DNA of 46,917 nucleotides from an uncultured Collinsella sp. (GCA_900757205.1 CAAENA010000052.1:1-46917), one strand, 5' to 3'. Positions 24,230 to 32,383 are shown, counted from the first letter of the stretch. Numbers and translations are program-made. The notes: generated from the sequence alone by a model not told the origin.

Positions 24230-25468
24230 ATGTCACATTGGGAAAGGCGTTCCATGTCACAAGTTTCTAACACCTCGTTTACAACGACGGTCTCATCAAA
24301 CGCCATGGCCGTGGTGGACTATCTGTCCAAAAGCATGATGTCGGCGCTGCCGTTTATTGTCTGCGCGGCGTTGTTCCGTACCGTCGCCGTCATTATGGGC
24401 GAAGGCATGCTGGGCCTGTGGTCTGCCGATTCCGAAATCTATCGCCTGTTCTACAGTTGGCTCTATAACGCCGGCTACTACTTTTTGCCCATTTATCTTG
24501 GTTGGGCGGCCGCCCGCCAGCTCGGTTGCTCGGAGCAGCTGGGCATGATGCTGGGCGGCGTATTGATTGCGCCCGATCTGCTTAAGCTCGTCGATGCCGC
24601 ATCGACGACGGGGGCATCGATGACTTCCGTGTATGGCCTGCTTCCCGCGCCGGTCAACGATTACACGACGACTGTTATTCCGGTTCTCATCTCGGTGCCC
24701 GTGCTATGGCGAGTGGAGTGTTTCTTTCAGCGCGTTATCCCTAAGGCCGTGGCGTTTTCGTTCGTTCCGTTTGCAACCATGCTCGTCATGGTTCCGGTTT
24801 CGCTGTGCATTACGGCGCCGGCGGGCAGCTATCTGGGCATGCTGTTGGGCCAGCTTATGTTTATGCTTGGCAATTCCGGTGGCATCGTGTCGCTGCTTAC
24901 GCTCATGGGGCTTGCCGCGGGTTGGGAGTTCCTTAAGATTGCGGGCATCAGCAACGTTGTCCTATCGCTCGCCTATGCGCAGTTCATGAGTGTGGGAACG
25001 GATTCGTGCATTCTGATCGCCGCGACGATGGCAACGTTTGCCGTTTGGGGCATGCCCTTTGGTGCGTCGCTCCGCGTTGCGGATAAGGACGAGAAGACGC
25101 TCATGCTGGGCTATTCGATCTCGGGCGTTCTTGGCGGCGTAAGCGAGCCGGCGCTGTACGGTTGCGGTTTTAAATATGGCAGGTGCCTGACGTGCATGGC
25201 CATTGGCGGCGCCGTCGGAGGCCTTGTTGCGGCCGTGGGCCACGTTACGGCCTATACCATCGGCATGACGAATGTCCTCATGGTCATTGGCTTTGCCACG
25301 GGTGGCATCTCGAACCTGCTGTGGTGCTGCGCTGCCGGCGGTGTGGCATTTGCGGTGTCTGCGGCGCTGAGCTACTGCTTTGGCGTGGTGCCGGCGAAGG
25401 GGCAGGCGGCAGAAGACGGAGCCGATTCACCCGAAACCTCGAAGAGCGTGGCCGAAGCAAGCGCGTAA
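24230..25468 (+). CDS. PTS sugar transporter EIIC subunit, orphan
   Basis: A membrane protein of 412 residues with about ten hydrophobic segments, resembling the EIIC domain of glucose/beta-glucoside type permeases. The conserved substrate-site motif G-x-x-EP appears as GGVSEPALYG. It has neither an EIIB domain (no phosphocysteine motif) nor an EIIA domain, and no partner lies next to it. The starts at 24230 and 24254 are both supported by A/G-rich sites; I chose the first. It follows accDA by 16 bp and may be cotranscribed with the fatty-acid genes. The substrate is unknown. Confidence 0.8.
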   Translation: MSHWERRSMSQVSNTSFTTTVSSNAMAVVDYLSKSMMSALPFIVCAALFRTVAVIMGEGMLGLWSADSEIYRLFYSWLYNAGYYFLPIYLGWAAARQLGCSEQLGMMLGGVLIAPDLLKLVDAASTTGASMTSVYGLLPAPVNDYTTTVIPVLISVPVLWRVECFFQRVIPKAVAFSFVPFATMLVMVPVSLCITAPAGSYLGMLLGQLMFMLGNSGGIVSLLTLMGLAAGWEFLKIAGISNVVLSLAYAQFMSVGTDSCILIAATMATFAVWGMPFGASLRVADKDEKTLMLGYSISGVLGGVSEPALYGCGFKYGRCLTCMAIGGAVGGLVAAVGHVTAYTIGMTNVLMVIGFATGGISNLLWCCAAGGVAFAVSAALSYCFGVVPAKGQAAEDGADSPETSKSVAEASA

Positions 25469-25506
25469 ACCTGTGCGACACAAGGACGATTCCTTTGCCA
25501 CATTCC

Positions 25507-25538
25507 AAGGCCGTGGTCCGTGTGGGCTGCGGCCTTTT
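25507..25538 (+). terminator. terminator after the EIIC gene
   Basis: AAGGCCG (25507-25513) pairs with CGGCCTT (25530-25536) and runs into TTTTT. It closes the fab/acc/EIIC transcription unit. Confidence 0.8.
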
Positions 25539-25618
25539 TGTATCTGGAGGACAAAGTGGCTACACTACAATCCGTTTGAGCAATAGATATATAGGTAGTA
25601 CCGTGGGGGCGGATATAG

Positions 25619-26773
25619 ATGGTCGAGTGGATTGTTAAGCGTGCGCAGGGCGACCGTGCGCGCGTGGGCACGTTGACGGGCGTGGTGTGTATTCTCGCCA
25701 ATGTGGCGCTATGTGCTGCGAAGGGTGCAATTGGCGTGCTGTCGGGATCGGTTTCGATCGTGGCGGACGCTATGAACAACTTATCCGACGCAAGCTCAAA
25801 CATCGTGAGCGTGCTGGGCTTTAAGCTGGCGAGTAAGCCCGCCGACCCCGAGCATCCTTACGGCCACGGTCGCTACGAGTACCTCTCTGGTCTAGTCGTG
25901 GCGGCGCTCGTGCTGCTCATTGGCCTCGAACTGGTAAAGTCCTCGGTGGAGCGCATCATCCACCCCGAACCTGTCGAGTTCTCGCTTGCCCTGGTGGCAG
26001 TCCTTGCGCTTTCGATGGTCGTTAAGCTGTGGATGGCGGCCCTCAACCAAAAGCTCGGCGATCGTATTGAGTCCGAGACGCTGCATGCGACCGCTCAGGA
26101 CTCAAAGAACGATGTCCTAGCCACGGGTGCTGTGCTGGCGTGCGCAATTGTTTCGCAGGTGACGCACATCAATCTTGATGCATGGGTCGGCCTTGCCGTT
26201 GGCGCCTATATTGGCTGGAGCGGCTTTGAACTCATCCAGGATACGGTGAGCCCGCTTTTGGGCCAGGCGCCCGATCCTAAGCTGGTCAAGCACATTCGAG
26301 ACAAGATCATGAGCTACCCCGGCGTTTTGGGCGTCCACGACCTTATGGTTCACGACTACGGCCCGGGCAGGAAGTTCGCAAGCGCTCACGCCGAGATGGC
26401 AGCCGAGGCCAGCCCGCTGAAAAGCCATGACACGCTCGACAATATTGAGCAGGCGTTTAGGAACGAAGACGGCATGATTGTCACGCTCCATTACGACCCC
26501 ATCGTGACCGACGATCCCAAGGTGGCAAGCATGCGTTTGCGCATTAACGCCATGGCCCAGGAGATTGATAGCCGCCTCTCGATCCACGACTTGCGTTGCG
26601 TACCGGGCCCCACGCACACCAATGTGATTTTTGACTGCGTACGTCCCTCGGATTTGGCGATGAGCGCCGAGGACCTAAAGCACGCGTTGGCGAAACGTGT
26701 CGAATCCGAATATCCCAAGTCGATTGCCAAGATTACGATCGACGAAGACTACGTAGACCATACCCACGAGTAG
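25619..26773 (+). CDS. cation diffusion facilitator family transporter
   Basis: A 384-residue efflux transporter for divalent metals such as Zn, Mn or Fe, driven by proton exchange. The metal-site motifs DAMNNLSDA (helix 2) and HATAQDSKND (helix 5) are visible, as is the HPYGHGRYEY signature. Six transmembrane helices are followed by the cytoplasmic dimerisation domain. At nearly 90 residues longer than basic members, it has a second C-terminal segment that resembles a repeat of the ferredoxin-like domain (HDLRCVPGPTHTNVIFD). Metal specificity cannot be read from the sequence. It stands alone between a terminator and a phosphatase gene. Confidence 0.9.
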   Translation: MVEWIVKRAQGDRARVGTLTGVVCILANVALCAAKGAIGVLSGSVSIVADAMNNLSDASSNIVSVLGFKLASKPADPEHPYGHGRYEYLSGLVVAALVLLIGLELVKSSVERIIHPEPVEFSLALVAVLALSMVVKLWMAALNQKLGDRIESETLHATAQDSKNDVLATGAVLACAIVSQVTHINLDAWVGLAVGAYIGWSGFELIQDTVSPLLGQAPDPKLVKHIRDKIMSYPGVLGVHDLMVHDYGPGRKFASAHAEMAAEASPLKSHDTLDNIEQAFRNEDGMIVTLHYDPIVTDDPKVASMRLRINAMAQEIDSRLSIHDLRCVPGPTHTNVIFDCVRPSDLAMSAEDLKHALAKRVESEYPKSIAKITIDEDYVDHTHE

Positions 26774-26812
26774 GGCTGCGCCGGTAAAGCAAGTTATACA
26801 GAAGGGGAGAGC

Positions 26813-27433
26813 ATGAAGCGTCTATATCTACTCCGCCACGGCCAGACGGAATTCAACGTCAAAAAGCTGGTCCAGGGCCGCTGCGATTCACCGCTCACCG
26901 ATTTAGGTCGTCATCAGGCACAGGCGGCAGCCACATGGCTCAAAGCTCACGACGTCGTACCCGACAAAGTGATTTCTTCGCCCTTAGGTCGAGCCATGGA
27001 TACAGCAAGTCTCGTTGCGACCGAACTCCTCGGCCCAAGCGCCGCCGTCGAGCCCTGCGAAGGCATTATCGAGCGCGGCTACGGCACCTTCGAAGAAGGC
27101 CCCCACGACGCCCTACCCACCGACGTCTGGGATCCAGGTGAGGAGTTGGTTCCCTTTGGAGGAGAAGGAAGTCATGCCCTGCAGGAGCGCATGGTAGGCA
27201 CCCTCACCAATCTCATGGGCGCCAAGGGCATCGAAACCCTCCTAGCAGTAAGCCACGGCAGCGCCAGCCGCCAATTTATCAAAGCTGCAGCCCCAGAGGG
27301 CTTCGAGCTCCCAGCAAAACTCCCCAACTGCGCCATCATGATTTTCGATTTTGATGATGCGCGAGAAGAGGACGATGCGCCCCAATGCAAGTTCACCTTG
27401 CAGCAAATTGTGGACCCCCAACAAAGTCATTAG
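26813..27433 (+). CDS. histidine phosphatase family protein (GpmB-like)
   Basis: A 206-residue member of the phosphoglycerate-mutase-like histidine phosphatases. The phosphorylated histidine is H9 in LLRHGQTEFN, with the acid Glu in the ERGYGTFEE region and the second His in AVSHGSASR. The substrate is not predictable; many such proteins are broad phosphatases and not mutases. Codon use near the 3' end is less biased than in the neighbouring ribosomal genes. It precedes palindromic element copy 2. Confidence 0.85.
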   Translation: MKRLYLLRHGQTEFNVKKLVQGRCDSPLTDLGRHQAQAAATWLKAHDVVPDKVISSPLGRAMDTASLVATELLGPSAAVEPCEGIIERGYGTFEEGPHDALPTDVWDPGEELVPFGGEGSHALQERMVGTLTNLMGAKGIETLLAVSHGSASRQFIKAAAPEGFELPAKLPNCAIMIFDFDDAREEDDAPQCKFTLQQIVDPQQSH

Positions 27434-27463
27434 CCTGAGCGAGCAAGGTTTAGCAGACATCAA

Positions 27464-27640
27464 CGTGGCGTTCCCAGTGTGCGGCGGAGGGGGCGGGCCT
27501 GAGACATATTAAGGTTGTCGCGAGTTCCGCACGAACAGGAGAGCACTTAATGTGCTCTCCGTCGTGAGCAGGACTGTAGAGCAGCAACCTTAATATGTCT
27601 CAGGCCCGCCCCCTCCGCCGCACACTGGGAACGTGCCACG
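27464..27640. repeat. palindrome-flanked 69-nt core element, copy 2
   Basis: A perfect 47-bp inverted repeat (27470-27516 with 27586-27632) encloses a 69-nt core (27517-27585) that is 57/69 identical to copy 1. A further 6 bp (CGTGGC 27464-27469, GCCACG 27635-27640) pair outside a 2-nt bulge. The inner hairpin reads GGAGAGCAC/GTGCTCTCC. The arms are unrelated to those of copy 1 except for the innermost TTAAG-type 8 bp and a TTCCC near the outer end. It lies about 64 bp upstream of the rplC -10 hexamer. Confidence 0.9.
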
Positions 27641-27684
27641 CACTTTACCTGCGTAAACAATGTGAGTGAAATATGAATCTCGAT

Positions 27685-27709
27685 GGATACGCCCGCAGCC
27701 GTGTATACT
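27685..27709 (+). promoter_or_regulatory. rplC operon promoter block
   Basis: GGATACGCCCG (27685-27695) is followed by GTGTATACT with TATACT at 27704-27709. The same block with the same spacing recurs upstream of rplB (29550-29574). No good -35 lies at 17 bp, so the upstream conserved motif may take that role. Confidence 0.6.
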
Positions 27710-27744
27710 AAACAGCTGTGTGTAACCAGGGGAGTATTCTGGCT

Positions 27745-27872
27745 GGACAAAATGCCTGCTTAATAGGGTTGTCAGGTAGTCCGGACGCAATACAAGGCTG
27801 GGGAGCACGTCGTGTAAGTAGTGGTCCTCTAGGGGCGTACGCTCGGTGGTGTACGCATTGTCCCAAGACCAC
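27745..27872 (+). promoter_or_regulatory. structured leader of the rplC operon
   Basis: The leader, about 175 nt long, holds two composite hairpins. The first is GGAC/GTCC (27745-27748, 27779-27782) enclosing CCTG/CAGG. The second is GTGGTC/GACCAC (27821-27826, 27867-27872) enclosing GGG/CCC and GCGTAC/GTACGC. A long structured leader before rplC-rplD suggests autoregulation by a ribosomal protein, for example L4, but the binding protein is a guess. Confidence 0.5.
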
Positions 27873-27892
27873 GCGAGAGTTGGGATCATATC

Positions 27893-28513
27893 TTGATCAG
27901 CATGATTCTCGGCCGCAAGATTGGCATGACCCAGGTTTGGGACGAGGACGACAACGTCGTTCCCGTCACGGTCATCCAGGCTGGCCCCTGCGCTGTCTCG
28001 CAGGTTAAAACTCAGGCAACCGACGGCTATGACGCCGTCCAGATCGGTTTCGGCGACATCAAGGCCAAGAACGTGAACAAGCCCATGGCTGGTCACTTCG
28101 CCAAGGCCGGCGTCGAGCCTGTCCGCTTCCTTCGTGAGGTCCGCGTCGAGAACGGCGAGGAGCACAAGGTCGGCGAGGTCGTCACCGTCGCTGATTTCGC
28201 TGATGTCGAGAAGGTCGACGTCATCGGTACCTCCAAGGGTAAGGGCTTCCAGGGTCGCATCAAGCGCTGGGGTCAGCGCCGCGGTCCTATGACGCATGGT
28301 TCTCACTTCCAGCGTCACCCCGGTTCTATCGGTCAATGCGCCTATCCTGCGCGCGTCCTCAAGGGCGTCAAGATGGCCGGTCACATGGGTAACGAGCGCG
28401 TTACCGTCAAGAACCTTTCCGTTGTCCGCATCGATGCCGAGCAGAACCTCATCTTGGTCAAGGGCGCTGTCCCGGGTGCCAAGAATGGTCTCGTCGCCAT
28501 CCGTATGGCCTAA
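27893..28513 (+). CDS. rplC: 50S ribosomal protein L3
   Basis: L3 binds near the peptidyl transferase centre and starts 50S assembly. The 206 residues match the family (ILGRKIGMTQVWDE, and the GSIGQCAYPARVLKG loop). Starts at TTG 27893 and ATG 27902 are both possible; TTG lies 7-8 nt after GGGA. Unusually it opens the transcription unit, because rpsJ is elsewhere, and it has its own promoter and leader. Confidence 0.97.
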   Translation: MISMILGRKIGMTQVWDEDDNVVPVTVIQAGPCAVSQVKTQATDGYDAVQIGFGDIKAKNVNKPMAGHFAKAGVEPVRFLREVRVENGEEHKVGEVVTVADFADVEKVDVIGTSKGKGFQGRIKRWGQRRGPMTHGSHFQRHPGSIGQCAYPARVLKGVKMAGHMGNERVTVKNLSVVRIDAEQNLILVKGAVPGAKNGLVAIRMA

Positions 28514-28559
28514 GGGCCCAGCCCATTTAGCCCAGCGTCATACCAAGGAGAACACTTAA

Positions 28560-29186
28560 ATGGCAAAGTTTGAAGTAAAGAACAGCGAGGGCAAGAAGGT
28601 CGCCGAGGCCGAGCTCGCCGCTGAGGTGTACGGCATCGAGCCGAACATCCACGTTATGCACCACATCGTCAAGTGCCAGATGGCCTCTTGGCGTCAGGGC
28701 ACCCAGTCCGCTAAGGGCCGCTCTGAGGTTTCCGGTGGCGGCAAGAAGCCTTGGCGTCAGAAGGGCACCGGCCGTGCCCGCCAGGGTTCCATCCGTGCTG
28801 CTCAGTGGCGTCACGGTGGCGTTGTCTTCGCCCCCAAGCCCCGTTCCTACGCTAAGCGTATGAACAACAAGGAGGTCAAGCTGGCTATGCGCTCCGCGCT
28901 GTCCGCCAAGCTGGCCGATGGCGAGCTCGTGCTCGTCGACGACTACGGCTTCGAGAAGCCTTCCACCAAGGCTGCCGTCGCCATGCTCAAGGCTCTCGGC
29001 CTTGAGGGCAAGCGTCTGACCATCATCGTTCGCGATGAGGACGTCAACGCCTACCTGTCGTTCCGCAACATTCCCAAGACGTTCATCATCACTGCCGACG
29101 AGGCCAACACCTACGATCTCGTTAACAACAACGCCGTGCTGATGCCCGCCGACATCGCCGCTCACTTCGGGGAGGTGCTTGCATAA
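28560..29186 (+). CDS. rplD: 50S ribosomal protein L4
   Basis: L4 is an exit-tunnel protein and, in other bacteria, the autoregulator of the S10 operon. The 208 residues contain the conserved tunnel-loop segment KKPWRQKGTGRARQGSIRA. It starts 46 bp after rplC and abuts rplW. Confidence 0.97.
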   Translation: MAKFEVKNSEGKKVAEAELAAEVYGIEPNIHVMHHIVKCQMASWRQGTQSAKGRSEVSGGGKKPWRQKGTGRARQGSIRAAQWRHGGVVFAPKPRSYAKRMNNKEVKLAMRSALSAKLADGELVLVDDYGFEKPSTKAAVAMLKALGLEGKRLTIIVRDEDVNAYLSFRNIPKTFIITADEANTYDLVNNNAVLMPADIAAHFGEVLA

Positions 29187-29474
29187 ATGACCGCCCACGA
29201 GATCATCATCCGTCCGATCGTGTCCGAGCGTTCCTTCTCCGGCATGGAGCAGAACAAGTACACGTTCGAGGTCGCCAAGGATGCTAACAAGTATCAGATC
29301 AAGGACGCTGTCGAGGAGATCTTCGGCGTCAAGGTCGTTCGCGTGAACACCCTGACGGTCAAGCCCAAGACCAAGCGCGTGCGCTATGTCGCCGGCAAGA
29401 CCCGTTCTTGGAAGAAGGCCATCGTCACGCTGGCCGAGGGCGACACCATCGAGGTCTTTGGCAACCAGGCCTAA
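29187..29474 (+). CDS. rplW: 50S ribosomal protein L23
   Basis: L23 sits at the tunnel exit and docks trigger factor and the signal recognition particle. The 95-residue sequence (EIIIRPIVSERSF, KVVRVNTLTVKPKTKRV) matches the family. Its ATG directly follows the rplD stop. Confidence 0.97.
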   Translation: MTAHEIIIRPIVSERSFSGMEQNKYTFEVAKDANKYQIKDAVEEIFGVKVVRVNTLTVKPKTKRVRYVAGKTRSWKKAIVTLAEGDTIEVFGNQA

Positions 29475-29492
29475 GACTCGCTGCTGTTGAGT

Positions 29493-29528
29493 GAGCTCAT
29501 GCCTCCCAAATAGGGGAGGCGAGAGCTC
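29493..29528 (+). other. hairpin between rplW and rplB
   Basis: GAGCTC/GAGCTC and GCCTCCC/GGGAGGC form a two-part stem with an AAATAG loop. No T run follows, so it may be a processing or attenuation structure and not a full terminator. It separates rplW from the promoter block before rplB. Confidence 0.5.
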
Positions 29529-29549
29529 AAGGTTTCGGGCGTATAAAAT

Positions 29550-29574
29550 GGACACGCCCGGAACCGTGTATACG
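29550..29574 (+). promoter_or_regulatory. internal promoter block before rplB
   Basis: GGACACGCCCG (29550-29560) and GTGTATACG (TATACG 29569-29574) repeat the rplC promoter block with identical spacing. CGGGCGT (29537-29543) also forms an inverted repeat with ACGCCCG (29554-29560) around a TATAAAAT sequence. Confidence 0.55.
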
Positions 29575-29653
29575 TCCGGTGTCATCGCACCCGAGGCAGA
29601 ACCTCGAATCCCTGTCTGCGATGGCTAACGGATTCCTATTGAAAGGGATTGTA

Positions 29654-30484
29654 ATGGCTGTAAAGCACCTTAAGCCGACCTCCGCTGGTAGGCGTTGGCA
29701 GACGATCTCCGATTTCTCCGAGATCACCTGCACCAAGCCCGAGAAGTCTCTTCTCGAGCCCCTGCCCAAGAAGGCCGGTCGTAACAACAACGGCCGCATC
29801 ACCACCCGCCACCAGGGCGGCGGCGTGAAGCGTCGTTACCGCGTGATCGACTTCAAGCGCAACAAGGACGGCGTGCCCGCCAAGGTTGCCACGATCGAGT
29901 ACGATCCGAACCGTTCCGCTCGCATCGCTCTGCTGCACTACGCTGACGGTGAGAAGCGCTACATCCTGGCCCCCAAGGGCCTCGAGGTCGGTCAGACCAT
30001 CATGTCCGGTTCTGACGCCGACATCAAGCCGGGCAACGCTCTGCCCCTCGCCGACATCCCCGTCGGTACGCTCATCCACGCCGTCGAGTTCCAGCCGGGC
30101 AAGGGCGCTGCTATCGCCCGTTCCGCCGGTAACTCCTGCCAGCTGATGGGTAAGGAGGGCAAGTACGCTATCGTCCGTATGCCTTCCTCCGAGATGCGCC
30201 GCATCCTCGTTACCTGCCGCGCCACCGTCGGTGAGGTCGGCAACGCCGATCACGCCAACATCGTCATCGGCAAGGCCGGCCGTAAGCGTCACATGAACGT
30301 GCGCCCGACCGTCCGCGGTACCGTCATGAACCCTGTCGACCACCCGCACGGCGGTGGCGAGGGCAAGAACCACACCTCTGGTCGTCCCTCTGTTACCCCC
30401 TGGGGTAAGCCGACGAAGGGCCTTCGTACGCGCAAGAAGAAGAAGGTCTCGAACCAGCACATCATTCGTCGCCGTAAGAAGTAA
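29654..30484 (+). CDS. rplB: 50S ribosomal protein L2
   Basis: L2 binds 23S rRNA and is needed for subunit joining and peptidyl transfer. The 276 residues match the family (KPTSAGRRWQT, and the C-terminal VDHPHGGGEG with the conserved histidine). ATG 29654 follows GAAAGGGA. It is preceded by a 179-bp gap with a hairpin and its own promoter block. Confidence 0.97.
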   Translation: MAVKHLKPTSAGRRWQTISDFSEITCTKPEKSLLEPLPKKAGRNNNGRITTRHQGGGVKRRYRVIDFKRNKDGVPAKVATIEYDPNRSARIALLHYADGEKRYILAPKGLEVGQTIMSGSDADIKPGNALPLADIPVGTLIHAVEFQPGKGAAIARSAGNSCQLMGKEGKYAIVRMPSSEMRRILVTCRATVGEVGNADHANIVIGKAGRKRHMNVRPTVRGTVMNPVDHPHGGGEGKNHTSGRPSVTPWGKPTKGLRTRKKKKVSNQHIIRRRKK

Positions 30485-30516
30485 TTTCGGATACCGAGTT
30501 TTAGGAGAAAGCACTT

Positions 30517-30777
30517 ATGAGCAGAAGTCTCAAAAAGGGCCCGTTCGTGGAGACTCGCCTTCTCTCGCGTATCACCGCGATGAACGAGGCTGGCAAGAAG
30601 GACGTCGTGAAGACCTGGTCCCGCGCGTCCACCATCTTCCCCGAGATGGTTGGTCACACCATCGCCGTCCACGACGGCCGCAAGCATGTGCCCGTGTATG
30701 TTACCGAGTCCATGGTTGGTCACAAGCTCGGCGAGTTCGCGCCGACTCGTACGTTCCGTGGCCACAAGGCCAAATAG
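30517..30777 (+). CDS. rpsS: 30S ribosomal protein S19
   Basis: S19 binds the 30S head and contacts S13. Its 86 residues are typical (SRSLKKGPFVE, TIAVHDGRKHVPVYV, GEFAPTRTFRGH). It lies in the standard rplB-rpsS-rplV order. Confidence 0.97.
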   Translation: MSRSLKKGPFVETRLLSRITAMNEAGKKDVVKTWSRASTIFPEMVGHTIAVHDGRKHVPVYVTESMVGHKLGEFAPTRTFRGHKAK

Positions 30778-30791
30778 GGGGTTAACCGTAA

Positions 30792-31163
30792 ATGGCAACT
30801 AAGTCTATTGAAACTGAGGCCACCGAGGTTCGCGCCGTCGCTAAGTACGTGCGTGTTTCCCCCAGCAAGGCCCGCCTGGTGGTCGATCTGATCCGCCGCA
30901 AGCCTGTCGCTCAGGCCTTCGACATCCTCCACTTCTGCGACCGCGCCGTCGCCGTGGATGTCGAGAAGGTTCTCCGTTCCGCCGTTGCGAACGCCGAGAA
31001 CAACAACGGTCTGCGTGCCGACAACCTGGTTGTCGCCGCTGCCTATGTTGACGAGGGTCCGACGCTTAAGCGCATCCGTCCCCGCGCCAAGGGTTCCGCT
31101 TCTCGCATTCTGAAGCGTACTTCCCACATCACCGTCGTCGTTGCTCCTCGAAAGGAGGCGTAA
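30792..31163 (+). CDS. rplV: 50S ribosomal protein L22
   Basis: L22 lines the exit tunnel; its beta-hairpin loop affects macrolide action. The 123 residues contain VRVSPSKARLVVDLIR and the loop segment IRPRAKGSASRI. It is followed 6 bp later by rpsC. Confidence 0.97.
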   Translation: MATKSIETEATEVRAVAKYVRVSPSKARLVVDLIRRKPVAQAFDILHFCDRAVAVDVEKVLRSAVANAENNNGLRADNLVVAAAYVDEGPTLKRIRPRAKGSASRILKRTSHITVVVAPRKEA

Positions 31164-31169
31164 AGCTGT

Positions 31170-31880
31170 ATGGGTCAGAAAGTCTACCCCACCGGCTTCC
31201 GTCTTGGCATCACCGAGAACTGGCGCTCCCGCTGGTTCGCAGAGAAGGATTACGCTAAGACCCTCGGTAACGATCTCGAGATCCGCAAGTACCTCGAGAA
31301 GCGTCTTTCCCGCGCAGCTGTCTCCCGCGTCGAGATCGAGCGCGCTGGCGACAAGGTGAAGGTCATCATCCTCACCGCTCGCCCCGGCGTTGTCATCGGT
31401 AAGAAGGGTGCCGAGATCGATACCCTCCGCACCGAGCTCGAGAAGGTCGCTGGCGTCTCCAAGGGTCAGCTCTCCGTCGACGTTGTCGAGATCAAGCGCC
31501 CCGAGCTCGACGCCAACCTCGTTGCTCAGTCCATCGCCGAGCAGCTCGAGGGCCGCGTTGCCTTCCGTCGCGCTATGCGCAAGGCTGTCCAGTCCGCCCG
31601 CAAGGCCGGCGCTAAGGGCATCCGTATCCAGTGCTCCGGTCGTCTCGGCGGCGCCGAGATGGGCCGTCGTGAGTGGTACCGTGAGGGTCGCGTGCCTCTG
31701 CACACCCTCCGCGCCAAGATCGACTATGGCACGGCTGTCGCCAGCACCACCATGGGCGCTTGCGGCGTGAAGGTCTGGATCTACCTGGGCGAGAAGCTCC
31801 CGGGCCAGCCCGTTCCCAACCCTGCACTCGAGGGCTCTTCCCGTCCTCGTCGTCGTAACTCCGAGAGGAGGGGTCAGTAG
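31170..31880 (+). CDS. rpsC: 30S ribosomal protein S3
   Basis: S3 helps form the mRNA entry channel. The 236 residues contain the KH domain with GVVIGKKGAEID and the C-terminal domain with GRLGGAEMGRREWYREGRVP. A basic, Arg-rich tail follows. The stop overlaps the rplP start by one base. Confidence 0.97.
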   Translation: MGQKVYPTGFRLGITENWRSRWFAEKDYAKTLGNDLEIRKYLEKRLSRAAVSRVEIERAGDKVKVIILTARPGVVIGKKGAEIDTLRTELEKVAGVSKGQLSVDVVEIKRPELDANLVAQSIAEQLEGRVAFRRAMRKAVQSARKAGAKGIRIQCSGRLGGAEMGRREWYREGRVPLHTLRAKIDYGTAVASTTMGACGVKVWIYLGEKLPGQPVPNPALEGSSRPRRRNSERRGQ

Positions 31881-32383
31881 TGCTTGCCCCTAAGCGTATT
31901 CTTCACCGCAAGGTGCAGCGTGGCTCCATGAAGGGCCAGGCCAAGGGTAATACCGAGCTGCATTTCGGCGAGTTTGGTATCCAGGCTCTCGAGGCCCATT
32001 GGATCACCAACCGTCAGATCGAGGCCGCTCGTATTGCCATGACCCGCTACATGAAGCGTGGCGGTCGTGTCTACATCACGATCTTCCCCGATAAGCCCAT
32101 CACCAAGAAGCCTGCCGAGACTCGCATGGGTTCTGGTAAGGGTAACCCCGAGGAGTGGGTGGCCGTCGTCAAGCCCGGCCGCATCATGTTCGAGGTCAAG
32201 GGTGTTCCCGAGGAGGTCGCTCGCGAGGCTCTGCGTCTTGCACAGCACAAGCTTCCCATCAAGACCAAGATTGTTGCTGCTAAGAACGCTGAGCAGCGCA
32301 TCGAGAAGGAGATGGCTGAGGAGGCCGCTCTCGAGGCCAAGTGGGCTGCTGAGGACGCCGCCGCCGCCAAGGAGGAGAACTAA
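31880..32383 (+). CDS. rplP: 50S ribosomal protein L16
   Basis: L16 lies near the A site of the 50S subunit. The core matches the family (RGSMKGQAKGNTELHFGEFG, GSGKGNPEEWVAVVKPGR). At 167 residues it is about 25 longer than usual because of an Ala/Glu-rich C-terminal tail. The GTG start overlaps the rpsC stop, and its own stop overlaps the rpmC start. Confidence 0.97.
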   Translation: MLAPKRILHRKVQRGSMKGQAKGNTELHFGEFGIQALEAHWITNRQIEAARIAMTRYMKRGGRVYITIFPDKPITKKPAETRMGSGKGNPEEWVAVVKPGRIMFEVKGVPEEVAREALRLAQHKLPIKTKIVAAKNAEQRIEKEMAEEAALEAKWAAEDAAAAKEEN

